Assembly (NCBI RefSeq): GCF_019097595.1
Contig: NC_080715.1
Span: 30,339,355-30,403,354 of the forward strand
Direction: 5' to 3'
DNA from: Hemibagrus wyckioides
Lineage: Eukaryota; Chordata; Actinopteri; Siluriformes; Bagridae
Length of the DNA: 64,000 bases
The notes below the pieces were generated by a model that saw nothing but the letters and a program-made list of their open reading frames with translations, was not told where the DNA came from and did no database searches. A program made the position numbers and the translations under genes. Of the stretch, positions 1 to 11,190 are shown piece after piece. The number at the start of each line of letters is the position of its first letter. Within the stretch, counting starts at the first letter, position 1.

Positions 1-2479
1 ATGAGACATTTGAAATGAGCAAATAAAAAAGCCTCACATGATGATATATGAATGAGGAAATGGAAAGCATTCAAATTACCATCTGGGTATATTGTCAAAA
101 TATATTGATGCATGAATAGTCGTATTTGTAATATTAATCACTACAAAATTGGTTTAATATAACATGGTTTCCACCCTCTTATTCTGCAAATTGCACTAAT
201 TTTGCAGTTACATTTTAATATATTTTTTGTATGAAATTCAGCATGACATATTTGGGTTACATTAACTGCCAGACACTGTTGCTGGACTTTTCACTGCTGC
301 TTGCTCAAGCCAATATTACACAAGAAATATTTGTCTATGTTCAAGGTTAGAATCGTGCATAACTGAAACATACTTTTTATTCAGTGCCTGTCCAAAACTC
401 CAGGCCATACACAGTGGTGCTTCTGACCCATTTTCTTATTGGTGAGGAGGGGTTTCCCCTGAAGGATTTCACAAACCACTCAGAAAAACTGAAGTATCTC
501 CCCTAATTGAGACAATGTGGCATAGCCGAGGGTGAGCGCTTTGTCTCGGAGTAGAGAAATCAGCTGTGCGATATTATCATAATCAGAGGTGAATGCTTGA
601 GAAGAGAAATACAAAGAACAGTGCAGCAGAAAATTTTGATTTTCTGATGTAGGAAATGATGGATGGGATTGTTTTGAGTGTTCATGGAAAATGAGGATGG
701 AAGCAAGCTTTGGTACTCAACTGGAGAGCGCATTGAGCATTGAGCATTGCATGAATGCTGGCTAGCTGTTGCTGATTCCCTGTGACTCTTCTCTGTGCAG
801 TAAAATATCTGTCAAAACCCACTGGCTCCAAGGATGGCAAAATCTTCTGACAAGCACAGACATGTTTTGATGATTGGGTTTAGTGAAGAAAGCAGACAAA
901 ATACATAAAAACAAAACAAATCAAATATAATTGACAACCAAAGTATCAGGCCAGCAACAAACACTCAAGATCAGAACTCAGCAGAACTCAATAAACAAAA
1001 GAGCCCAGGTTAATACAAGAATTAAAAATCTGCAGAATTAGAATAAAGTAGCAGGACATGTGGAGGGTGGTAGACATCATCAGTATCACAGCACATATCT
1101 GGGCTGAAATGATACTCTACAGGAAGTGTATCCTGATCCTGAGCATTACATAGAGGTTGGTGGCCCTGGTCATTTGACCTGCAGCTACTAAGGTATCACC
1201 ATGATCATTTTCCAGGTTCTAAAACATAAATGTTGATTCTCATGACATTGTAACATGAATTCACCATCCCTGGTGGTGGAAGAAGTATAATACAGTACCA
1301 TGAATGCTAGTTATGTATGTTCTATGAATGCTAGATAAATGACAAGGTTGTATGTATCTATGGTGGACATCCATCCTACCAACTACCAGAGGGAGCCCTT
1401 GCCCGAATACTAACCACTGTTTCATCCTCTCAGCATATTTCTTGTTCCCTCATGTACTTAAACTTACATACGTAAACATCTTTGCAACGTATTGCCAGTT
1501 TTCCCGTCTTACAAAATGTTCTTCACTGTTTATCATTTATTTGACCATTGTGCCTGTTTTTAAATTTTGTAATCTTTAGAATTACATATTTGTCTTGATT
1601 GCTTGTTGGACTGTTTACTTGTTGCTGAATTACTGACTTGAACATTGACTAAATCTTTCTGCCTAATGATGTGAACTTGCTTGCTCATCTCACAAATTAA
1701 AATTCTGCACATGGATTCTCAAATTGCTTCCTCGACCGTTATAGCAAACAGTGCTGGCCCAGGAAGAACTGGACAAGAAGGTTCCAGGGAATGTGCTATT
1801 TATTGCAAATCTTATTGGAGTTAAGGTGGTATATGGGTGCTATCAAGGCTGGATAAATTCAGTTAAATTGTACCTGCAGCATGGCTACCATTTTGAATAG
1901 AGTTTTAAACAAGTTTAAGTTTTACAACTGTAGGGTAGAGAATTTCAGAAGACTGAATGTTAAAGGGGAATTAAGAATACCAGTGGAAGAGCAACCATGG
2001 GGGTGGGGTTGATATGATTGAAAAGTGAAAAATATTGAAAAACATTTTCATATCCTACTACTGTGCCCCATTTTGGTTTGTATTTAGTTTAACATGAATT
2101 AGTCGTGAGAAACCTGTGGTAAAGTGTTCAGCTCACATGGTATAAAAATAACACTGCTTCCCTTTAGAACTTTAAACCCAAGATTTCATGAATTTGTCTG
2201 ATGGTGAAGGAAATACTTTTCAAAAAATCAAGTGTTTTGAAAATGTCCATGCAGTATACTGTATATATTGGCATACTTCACAGTAGAACATATCTCAGTG
2301 GAAGAAAGACAAAAGAGAAAGAGAAAAAGAGGAATGTGATGGTAGCAAAGTGATGGACTTTAATTAGTGAATTATAGGATGCACAAAAGAGGGGTGAGAA
2401 AGAAGGGGGTGGGGGTTTTAAGAGTAGGGTATTTGTGTGGAGAACGGCAGATAGCAGGAGCGTGGGCGTCTATCTTTGC
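1..2479. other. Unique AT-rich non-coding DNA
   Basis: I see no repeat family, exon or RNA gene in this stretch. Its only listed-size open frame (1352-1579, 75 codons) has a hydrophobic, low-complexity translation with no family resemblance. The part around 500-640 has fewer homopolymers and contains a CTAATTGAGACAATG-type homeodomain-like sequence, but nothing more can be said from one sequence. Confidence 0.6.
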
Positions 2480-2680
2480 AGCCTTTTTTAATCCCACCGA
2501 GCCCAGAGGCTGAGACATGACAGCAGTGGAGCTGGCCTCTTTTTAATGGCCATCACTTTCAGACAGGCAGAGAGGCACTAGCTCACACTCCGATTCTTCC
2601 TTGCTCTTTACCTCTCTGACTTTGTCCACTTTTCTCTTTCTTTCCACATCCACTTCTTTCTGCCTCTCCTTCCCAAGCTC
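2480..2680. other. Repeat-free, GC-balanced block (possible conserved element)
   Basis: This block is visibly less AT-rich than its surroundings and has no simple repeats except a pyrimidine-rich tail (TTTCTCTTTCTTTCC, CTCTCCTTCCC). It holds TTTTTAATCCCACCGAG and TTTTTAATGGCC, which resemble homeodomain-type sites. No open frame of note is present. Sequence conservation is a guess and would need cross-species alignment. Confidence 0.2.
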
Positions 2681-4139
2681 TCTCTGTCAACCAGGCTCAA
2701 CTGAGAATCTGTGTGGAGTTTTTTTTTGAATCAGGTTTATTCAATTTACTCCAAAAATATACTATGAAATCTGGTACAATACAATGAAATTCTGTTTAAA
2801 AGCAAGCATAGAGGAGACAGTTTAATGGAACAGCTTACATCATTTTTTAATGCATTCTACATTCTAACTCAGCAGAAGTGAGTTTACTGAGTGAGAACAC
2901 AGCACGTTTGTAGAGCTTACGACTGAGCAGTGATGTTGATGAAGGAATATAGTAATGCTAATGAAGGAAATCTAGGTTTAAATGCTCTGACTTGGTCTAG
3001 GTTTAAATGCTCTGAAATGCTCTGAATTCTCTGAGAGGAGAGAATAAAAAATAGGAAAGAGTGGTGAATGACAAGTAAATGCATTGCATCCTCATTTGTT
3101 GCTTAAGAGAACACTAGCTTTAACTACTGTAGCATACAACTGCGTTTGTTTTTTGCCAACAGTAATACTGTTACTTAGCTTTGGATTCTAAAATGTTCGC
3201 ATTTTTGAATACTAAAGATTGGATTGTCTTTAGCACCATGGACAGCGACTTCTGTCTCTTCTCCATGACGCTAGGTCTATTTCAGAGATCGGGGTATTTG
3301 TGGACTACATAATGCTGGAGAAGGAAGAACCGGGAGAATGTACTAAATAAAGTACTTAATCTATTTAATAAATAAAGTTGTAATCTAATCTTATCAGCAC
3401 CAGAAAGAGGTGTATTGATTTCAAATCATCCACCATAATAAACTGGCTAACATAAAATCAACCATGCAGAAGGAATAAAAGCTTACGTGAGCGGAACTGT
3501 GATTCTGCTTAGCTGGAAAAATCCATTGAGGAATATTCTTCTTTTCTGATATTAAAATTAGGAGCTTAGAAGTGCAATCAGTCATACACAACTTGCAAAG
3601 GACAAATGGAGTATAAATACACACAAGGTACTGAGAGCTTTAACAAAGAACAGGTGCAAAACAGAAAGGTCCCATTACAGGAGCTGACATTCTTCTTGCT
3701 ACAGCCATGTGATGATGATATCGAGGGTCTGCTTCCATATTATATGAGGTATATGAGAAGTGATTTAATTAATATTTTTGAGTTTGACTTTTGCTTATTC
3801 ATTCGTGATTCCCATGATGTATACATGGCTGAACTTTGCTCTATTCTCTGGGACATAATATAAAGGTCTGTTTGTCCTTGTTCTGGTGTTTTTACTATTT
3901 CTTTATTTCTATTTAACTGTTTTCTACCTCATCTTTAGACTATGTATTGCCCAGGCTCTCTTCGTACATAATAAACCATATCTTTGATTAAATCCTGGCA
4001 CTTACACGGCATTCACATGCTATCAACATGATTGGAAATACGACTTTCCTACTAAGAAACTGCACAAGAATGACCCCTAAAATCTTATTACTATGACTGT
4101 AACATTCTATGCTGAAGAGATAATAATTCCTCTGTTTTC
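2681..4139. other. Unique AT-rich non-coding DNA
   Basis: No recognisable element. A short local duplication of TCTAGGTTTAAATGCTCTGA occurs around 2970-3016. The 85-codon frame at 3606-3863 has no resemblance to a known family and no splice-site context that I can defend. Confidence 0.55.
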
Positions 4140-4548
4140 CCCTGATGGAAAAACTCACCAGGTCCCACAACATTAGCTCCATCACCAGAAAAAAAGCCCA
4201 GCAGAGTCTCTACTTTCTGCAAAGGCTGAGAAAAGCCCATCTCCTGCCCCCCCCAACCATCCTGACCACGTTCTACAGAGGGTCTATCGAGAGCATCCTG
4301 AGCAGCTGCATCACTGTCTGGGTTGGGAATTGCACGATCTCGGATCACAAGTCCCTGCAGCGGATAGTGAGAGGATCACCAGAGTCTCTGTTCCCTCCGT
4401 GATGGACATTTACACCACCTGCTGCATTAGCAAAGCCAGCAGCATTGTGGATGACTCCACACACTCTCGACAAAGTACCGAAGACTGTGTAAAAGTTTCT
4501 TCCCCCAACCCATCAGACTCCTGAATTCCAAGAGACTGGACTGACGTC

Positions 4549-4596
4549 AGCACACACACAACACACACACACACACACACACATACACACACACAT
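4549..4596. repeat. (AC)n microsatellite in LINE 3' UTR
   Basis: Nearly uninterrupted AC dinucleotide run. The same LINE 3' UTR at 40831-40866 carries an AC run in the same place, so the tract looks like part of the LINE family rather than an independent slippage event. Confidence 0.9.
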
Positions 4597-4726
4597 ATTG
4601 GATTGTACATCTCTGCACTCACACTGCAGTTTTTGCACACCACTTTTCTAACGCTGCTACAAAACTGCTGCTATCTGTCTTATATTTACAACCAAAGCAT
4701 CCTCACTTGCACTCTGTAGGATGGTA

Positions 4727-5169
4727 CACTGACCAGGCATAACATTATAACCACCTGCCTACTTTTGTGTACAGTATCGTCTGTTGGATCGGATCACACG
4801 GGCCAGCCTTCACTCCCCATGTGCATCAATGAGCCTTGGCCACCCATGACCCTGTTGCCGGTTCACCACTGTTCCTTCCTTGGACCACTTTTGATAGATA
4901 CTGACCACTGCAGACCAGGAACACCCCACAAGAGCTGCAGTTTTGGAGATGCTCTGATCCAGTGGTCTAGACATCACAATTTGGCCCTTCATCAAACTCA
5001 CTCAAATCCTTACAATTGTCCATTTTTTCTGCTTCTAACATCAACTTTGAGGACAAAATGTTCACTTGCTGCCTAATATATCCCACCCACTAACAGGTAC
5101 CATGATGAGGAGATCATCAGTGTTATTCCCTTCACTTCTCAGTGCTCACAATGTTATGCCTGATTGATG
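4727..5169 (-). mobile_element. Internally deleted Tc1-like element, copy A1
   Basis: The ends are inverted repeats: the left end reads CACTGACCAGGCATAACATT and the right end, reversed, CATCAATCAGGCATAACATT. A TA dinucleotide flanks each side (4725-4726, 5170-5171), as expected for the Tc1/mariner superfamily. On the minus strand, 5001-4810 encodes the N-terminal helix-turn-helix of a Tc1 transposase: residues such as [20 protein letters not shown], then QKWSKEG and [13 protein letters not shown]. No DDE catalytic domain is left, so the copy cannot encode a transposase. It sits inside the LINE 3' UTR, so it is younger than that LINE. Confidence 0.85.
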
Positions 5170-5435
5170 TATATTAGCAGGTGCTGCTCTTTGTGCATTA
5201 CTGTAGTGCAGTGTAGCGTTTTTTAGTGTGTCTGTCTCATTGTGTTTTGTACTGTCTATTTTTGCACACATGCACTTTATGTGGAACAGTGTGATTGTTC
5301 TTAGTCCCTAGTCTTTGTTATTTTATGTAACTCTGCGTCTTTATGTAGCACCAGGGTCCTGGAGGAGAGTTGTTTCATTTCATTGTGTACTGCATCAGGT
5401 TCAAATGGCAATAAAAGCTTCTTGACTCTTGTCTC

Positions 5436-5773
5436 TTTCTACTTTACTTTGTATACTTTGTATTATCTTGTCCTTTCATCTGCACTCTGGATGTAATTTT
5501 TCTATCCAAATCAAATGCTGCAATGCACATGCGCTGTATAATAATATATAGAAACACACATACAATCAGTATTTAAATCTTGCACTACCTACTGATGCAT
5601 GCAGACAGGAGTATAGGTCAAAGCTTTTGACAACATCCAAGTGTCTTTCTGCTCAGTATAATAATAATAATGAAAAAGCTGATCTCTCACTTTTTTCTGA
5701 TTCATTGAGTGGCTGCCAACAGAGATCTCAAGTTCACAGGAACAATGTTGAAATGTCAAATTCAAATTGTATT

Positions 5774-5774
<1 letters not shown>
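5436..5774. other. Unique non-coding DNA
   Basis: Nothing recognisable between the LINE end and the following microsatellite. Confidence 0.5.
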
Positions 5775-5823
<49 letters not shown>

Positions 5824-5859
5824 GCACGCACACACACACACACGCACACACACACACAT
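5775..5859. repeat. Compound (CT)n(CA)n microsatellite
   Basis: About 36 bases of CT repeats run directly into about 48 bases of CA repeats with a few CG interruptions. Frames crossing it (5589-5888 minus, 5627-5899 plus) are translated repeat (RERERE, HTHTHT) and not genes. Confidence 0.95.
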
Positions 5860-8265
5860 AAAACCATACGCAGTGCAGCACAATGCAATAATATTCTAAT
5901 TACAACTGTCTGGTGACATCATGAACAGAATCGAGACAAAACCCAATTTACTTGAGTACAAGGAAAAAAACAAATAAATAAAATAAAATAAATAAAAAAA
6001 CAGGACATATAGGAAAAACAAAAAACATATAAAGGATATAAAATAATCGGCAAATGTAGACAGTATTAAATTAAAATGATTGACATTAAAAATGGCATTA
6101 TTCAACTCTGTGTTCTAAAGTTTTTGTGTATTATAGATTTAGTAGATCAATTCCTCGACTCACAGCAAGTACGAGCATACAACTTTCACTTCATTCACTT
6201 TAGTTACAGTGTTTTTTCTCACGTGCAATTTCACATGGTAATAAACCACACTATGCAGCTTGCGTGCTTACTAGAAATTTCCATATGTTAAAAAAAATGT
6301 GTTGCTCCTTGGATCTTGTATACATGGCCTTAGAATTTCAAGGAAAATAGAAGATGCCTAGCAATGTTACTAGGCATGCAACTAGAAATGCTACTAAGTT
6401 TTTGAAAATACTAAAAATTAATTGCACACATCATAGACCCATAATTCCATTCCACTCCATGAGCTGAACTAACCTTCAAACATCTCCAACCATAAAGTCT
6501 GCATCCAAGCTTTAGGATGTTCCTATTCCTTGTCTCTGGAGTTGAAAGAGGAAACTAATTTGCAGTCATGTGATCAGATAACAACATGCTGATGCATTTC
6601 TGACACGCTTCCTAAGCCAGCCCACGGGGGAGTCTGAATGCAGCCGAGAACAGGGCAATTGAAGAGAAAATGTGTGCTAATTTCAGCTTTTCCAACCAGG
6701 AAATACAATAGATATTGCTCCCGACTGACTGCCTTAATGAATATTTCTTGTTTCACCCTGCTGAGCCATTGTACTTCTATGTGGCTAATTAGTTAGCATG
6801 CATCAGTTGTCTAAGCACAGGACCCTAAAAAGGAAAGAGTTTGAAGGCTTTGCTATTCTACAGATATCTTCTTTACACTACATACAGTAAAGCCTAAATT
6901 AGAAAAATGGTGTATCCGGTATTGTATTATTCATTAGAAAATCTGAAGATATTTTTTGACCTCTAGACCAGGAAAACCATTTATTAAGACTGCCCTGAAA
7001 ACCCACATGGAGAGTAACCCTTAAGCAAGTCCCCAGTTCTCTTCCCTACCCCAATATTCACCTTAAACGTCCTCCAAGCATCTGGTTATTTAACTGACCT
7101 GATTTTCACTAACAAAGACTCTTGGTATAAGAATGAATATTGACAGTATTTACTACGTACCCTCATATGCATAGTTTCCATCACAACCTAATTGCTTCGA
7201 TTAATACAGAAACAAAAAAAAACAGAGAAGTTCTGACCTACATAAAGTCTCCTAAAAGTTTTTTTTTTTCTCCAAATGAGGACCATATAAATTTTAGTGA
7301 CACTATTGCTGTTCGTCTGGCACACTGAACTGCTGGCCAATTACTCTTCACTGGTTCACCCCCAAAAGTTTTAACAAGTTCCCTGCTACAATGACCATAA
7401 GGCTGTAACTGTAATTTATCCAACACAGTCAACGTCTCAGAGAAATATTGCTACTGGCAACCAAATATTAATAACATTAAAAAAAAGGTAGCTCAGGCAA
7501 TAAGGTTTATTACAGTAATTACTTGCTTATAGCACAGCAAGGTTGAATTCTTGACTGATTGGGCAGAAAGTGTGAATCATTTTTGGAAAATAGGTTGAAT
7601 ATCAAATATTGATATGATTATCACACGTATAATGCATTGCAGGATATTCATTTAGCCTTCAGTGAGGAATATCACTCTATTAAACAACATTTAGAAAACA
7701 AATATCTCATGATATCCAGGAGGTTTATCCATTTTTTCTTTTCCTAAAAATATATGTTCATATATAAAACACAGAAAAATACTATATAAACAAGTATGAA
7801 CATATAACATATAAAGAAACACATACAACCTGCAATGAAAATGTTTTCAGCCAGATTTGCCATGTCAGAAAAAGTGAGATTTGTCTCACTGTCTTAACAT
7901 CTTCTATTCTTCTGCAGAAAAGCCATTTCCAGCAAACCAGCAACATCCCAGTCCCTACATGCCAATCATAGCTTTGATAGGTGTGAAATATAGCCATTAC
8001 CTTTTTGTGGTATCATGAATCTTCATCCCTGGAAGTCAGGTGCTGTTGCCTGGAGATAGAGCATCCCATAATCTCTAGCTTTTAGTGAAGCCAACTAAAG
8101 AAAGCAAGGCACAGCCAGGCAATATCAGACAGTCTGTTTTTCCCCAGTATGTAATCTGGGTTCAGCAGAATTAAATCCTCAGGGACAAGCGTAATTGCTA
8201 GTTAAAATTTGGTGAGCATTGGTCTGAGAAGAAGCTTAAAGTGGAAGAATGTGTCGAAAGAACAT
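5860..8265. other. Unique non-coding DNA
   Basis: No mobile element recognised with confidence. The part at about 6590-6800 is GC-balanced, repeat-free and rich in TAAT cores (CTAATTAGTTAGCATGCATC), so it could be a regulatory element. A weak SINE-like head (GTAGCTCAGGCAATAAGG) is visible near 7489 but is too diverged to call. Confidence 0.5.
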
Positions 8266-8795
8266 ATAGTTTTTAATTCAGTTCCACTGTATAGCACTTT
8301 TAACAGTGAATACACTGAACAGGCATAACAGTATGACCAATATTGCCTAATATTGTGTTGGTCTCCCTTTTGCTGCCAGAACAGCCCTGACCCATCATGC
8401 ACTGTGTATTCTGACACCTTTCTATCAGAACCAGCATTAACTTCTTCAGCAATTTGAGCAACAGTAGCTCGTCTGTTGGATCAGATCACACGGGCCAGCC
8501 TTCACTCCCCATGTGCATCAATGAGCCTTGGCCACCCATGACCCTGTCGCTGGTTCACCACTGTTCCTTCCTTAGACCACTTTTGATAGATACTGACCAC
8601 TGCAGACTGGGAACACCCCACAAGAGCTACAGTTTTGGAGATGCTCTGATCCAGTGGTCTAGTCATCACAATTTGGCCCCATATTCTGATTTCTAATGAC
8701 TTCCTCATGAGATGACATGAGGAAGTAACTTTGAGAGGAACAAAGATTTAAACAGGACCCATCCTCATCTGGGTGACACCTCAATTATAATTTAT
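8266..8795 (+). repeat. Dispersed fish repeat 'B', split by a Tc1 derivative
   Basis: The left part (8270-8310) carries the signature CACTGTATAGCACTTTTAACA. The right part (8697-8790) carries GAGATGACATGAGGAAG, then GAGAGGAACAAAGATTTAAACAGG and CCATCCTCATCTGGGTGACACC (given in pieces). Related pieces occur at 28425-28560 (minus), 36115-36262 (plus) and 55556-55645 (plus). This is a common interspersed repeat of fish genomes. I cannot tell from these pieces whether it is a SINE or a DNA-transposon derivative. Confidence 0.65.
8313..8680 (-). mobile_element. Internally deleted Tc1-like element, copy A2 (right end lost)
   Basis: A flanking TA at 8311-8312 precedes CACTGAACAGGCATAACA. On the minus strand the HTH segment ([39 protein letters not shown]) is followed, with some breaks, by NRRATVAQIAEE-like residues and KVSEYTVH. 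It then jumps straight to DGSGLFWQQKGDQHNIRQ, the sequence next to the terminal repeat. The whole catalytic domain is missing at that junction. The far end is truncated near 8680 where the sequence returns to repeat B. Confidence 0.8.
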
Positions 8796-9299
8796 TACTC
8801 CTCCACAAGTCTATACTATTTTGGAAAAAGTAGTGAATGTCTTAACTCTTTGTTTTACCAGTGGCTAAAAATAAAATTTGCTCTTGTTTGGTTGTTTACA
8901 TGTTCAGCATTGAATATCTTTCTTGTGTCAAATTTGTCATGTCCCACTGCACAGTGGTGGTTAATATGAAGCTATACAAAAGTAGACATTCAGGGCTTAG
9001 CCTATTTACAGAAAAATTCCAAAAAAAACCCCTCCAAAAATGGTTACACTTGCACCGATTAAATAATTCATTTGTTTATACTAATTGAAAATGTCCCAAG
9101 TTGATTTCCATTCTGCCGGCAGAATGGAGCACTAGTGTGCTGGTAAAATAAGGGTTAAAATGAGATTAATGAACTGCTCACAACTCTATTTATACACTTT
9201 CACTGACATATCTGATGAAGGACTTTTGCCCAAAACACCAATTTTTTTTTTCTAGAAACTGCGTAATTTGTTCAAATCTTAGAACAGCTACAATAACTC
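8796..9299. other. Unique non-coding DNA with a perfect palindrome
   Basis: Nothing gene-like. A perfect 22-bp palindrome lies at 9107-9128 (see findings). Confidence 0.55.
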
Positions 9300-9510
9300 C
9301 TAAGGTACATCATCATGGTTGATCTGGAGCCGATCTCAGGAATGCTGGTGCTGGTGCAAGTGTGATGCTTTGCAGACACACACACACGCAACACAGTATA
9401 TGCAGAATTATGAAATATCTTGATTGATCACCTATGATGAGAAATTTGTATCCTGATGGGAGTGGTCTCTTCCCGGGTGACTCCTCCCCCATCCACAGAC
9501 AGAACCTTGA
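9300..9510 (+). repeat. Fragments of a SINE-like repeat and a Tc1 transposase
   Basis: 9310-9390 resembles the tail part of the fish repeat also seen at 33700-33960 (GTTGATCTGGAGCCGATCTC, then an ACACAC run). 9450-9500 (ATCCTGATGGGAGTGGTCTC, then GACTCCTCCCCCATCCACAG) matches the part of a Tc1 transposase gene just before the catalytic block seen at 34130-34370. Both are short and degenerate. Confidence 0.4.
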
Positions 9511-9793
9511 ATTAAAATGATTTGTAGAGGATAACAAATATTATTATATCCTACGACGTTAATGCTCACCAGATCTGGAGTGAACTGAATCTATACTAAC
9601 ATGCACTGAAGCTGATTTGGTGGCTTGCAGCGGCTCAATTCTTAACTAAAACAATTTATGCTGTTTTTTTTTTTTTTTCATCTAATTTGTTGATACAAAT
9701 CATACAGCAAAAGCTAATTTTTGTAAATAACATAATTGACTGTTTCTAGATGTGAGAGGACCACAAAAATGGGAATGTTTATTTACACATCTA

Positions 9794-9794
9794 C

Positions 9795-9827
<33 letters not shown>

Positions 9828-9830
9828 ATT
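9794..9830. repeat. (GA)n microsatellite
   Basis: Run of GA dinucleotides with one AAAG interruption. Confidence 0.9.
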
Positions 9831-10100
9831 ACCACACTAGCAGTGTGGCCTTAATTTGATTAATGACATCTGGTAATGCAAAGACTAATTATCAATCCCA
9901 TCTTTGTACACAACGGCTAACTCATTTATCAGTATGCAGGTGGCCTGGAGAGCTTGGAGGTAACTATTACAGCATTATTATAACATTTAGAGCCTGAGTG
10001 ATGCTATCATTGCCATTCAGAGCACCTGTGCCTCCAGAGCTTACGGGTTCATCATACCATCATGTTCCAGCCGAGATGCCCATCACTGTATTTCTGTACA
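9831..10100. other. Repeat-free block with TAAT-core motifs (possible conserved element)
   Basis: Less AT-skewed than its surroundings, with no simple repeats and no open frame of note. It contains CCTTAATTTGATTAATGACA and AAAGACTAATTATCAATCCC, dense in homeodomain-type cores. This kind of sequence is common in vertebrate developmental enhancers, but a single sequence cannot show conservation. Confidence 0.22.
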
Positions 10101-10374
10101 TCTGATTCTACCCGTAGAAAAAAGTTTTAGACTTTTAGATGCATTTAGGTGTTGAAACTGCTGTAAGCTGAAATGCGGGACAGACAGATTGAACTTAAAG
10201 TGATGAGTGAGATAAAGCCAAAGTTGAATGAAGTGAGCTTACTTAGCTTTTACATGATATTTGAATGAACTCTGGATCTCTGAGATATTTCGTGTTAATC
10301 TGTGCACCTGTGACTAATTGCGTTCTTATCTCTGGTTTTAGGAGGTCTTTAAGAGGTCTCCCAGGTAAAACAGC

Positions 10375-10397
10375 AGATCAGATCAGATCAGATCAGC
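10375..10397. repeat. Short (GATCA)n tandem repeat
   Basis: Between four and five direct copies of GATCA, lying just upstream of the Tc1 relic. Confidence 0.85.
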
Positions 10398-10439
10398 TGT
10401 CAAAAAGAACAAAGAACTGCACAAGAAACTTGAAGATGG

Positions 10440-11190
10440 AATTGTTAGATGGGAAAAATGATGGGGCAGGTTATAACCTACATCAGCAAAGCTTTAAGCC
10501 TTATTAGAAGCAATATAAAATCTATTATAAGAAAGTGCAAGTAAATAGCACAACCCAGACACTACCAAGACTGAGTGGACAGAGAAGGGCAATTATCAGA
10601 GAAGTGTCCAAGAGTCCATATACAACACTGAAGGACTTACAGAGTTAGCTCAGCGGCTGAATCAGCTCTTCAAAGATCTTCGAATTTGTAAAGAGCTCAT
10701 GAAACGGCTAGAAGGAAGCTGAAATTTTACAAATTTAAGAGGTTTCAGTAAGAGAACTTGCAGTCCAATGAGACTAAAGTTTAGTCTAAAGCTAAAACAT
10801 AATGTTTGGCATGAACTAAATACAGCTCAACACCCAGGTAGATCATTTATATAATCAAGCACGGTGGTGGAAGCATCATGATCTTGGGTTTTCAGCAGGA
10901 GGAACTGGAAAGCTTCTTGGCTGCACAGGCAACATGGATAGAAACAGTCAGCCAGGCATCTGCATTTAGGGCCAAAATATATGTTCCAACAAGACAGTGT
11001 CCCAAAGGTCAGGGCAAAAACTACAAAGCAATTGGTTGAAAAAATAAGGTTTTGGAATGGCAGAGCCTTGAAAATGTCAGTTTAAAGTTCTGTGGCATGA
11101 ATGGACGATTGTTGCCTATCTACAGCCTTCATTTTGGTGGAATTGGAGAAAATGTGCATTAAGGAATGTAAAAAATGTGCAAAGGTCATC
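10440..11190 (+). pseudogene. Tc1-type transposase relic
   Basis: The protein it once encoded would bind its terminal repeats and cut and paste the element in the nucleus. In the correct order but in shifting frames I see TLPRLSGQRRAIIREVSKSP and TTLKDLQS (end of the N-terminal DNA-binding region, about 10557-10650). KHGGGSIM, then a GFSAGGTGKLL-like block, follows about 10860-10920. FQQDSVPKGQGK, in place of QQDNDPKHT, and KNKVLEWQS lie about 10985-11070. The NPIENLW block is not readable. Many frameshifts and stops mark it as long dead. No terminal repeats were found. Confidence 0.75.

Larger units (their letters stand above)
4140..5435 (+). mobile_element. LINE (L2-like) 3' end: RT C-terminus relic plus 3' UTR
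   Basis: The 4145-4402 frame encodes the stretch found after the reverse transcriptase core of fish L2/CR1-group LINEs: residues like [18 protein letters not shown], then [21 protein letters not shown] frameshift follows and the next frame continues with a [12 protein letters not shown] segment and the terminal SPNPSDS. The rest is 3' UTR: an (AC)n tract at 4549-4596, TTGTACATCTCTGCACTC, and an AATAAAAGCTTCTTGACTCTTG end near 5435. The copy is 5'-truncated, frameshifted and split by a Tc1 derivative at 4727-5169. A similar 3' UTR lies at 40757-41063. The family name rests on recalled consensus. Confidence 0.8.

Noticed and set aside
5589..5899. Frames with RERERE and HTHTHT runs
   Set aside because: Translation of the (CT)n(CA)n microsatellite on both strands.
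7480..7570. Possible S2 SINE head (GTAGCTCAGGCAATAAGG)
   Set aside because: Similarity is limited to the A-box-like stretch, and no body follows.
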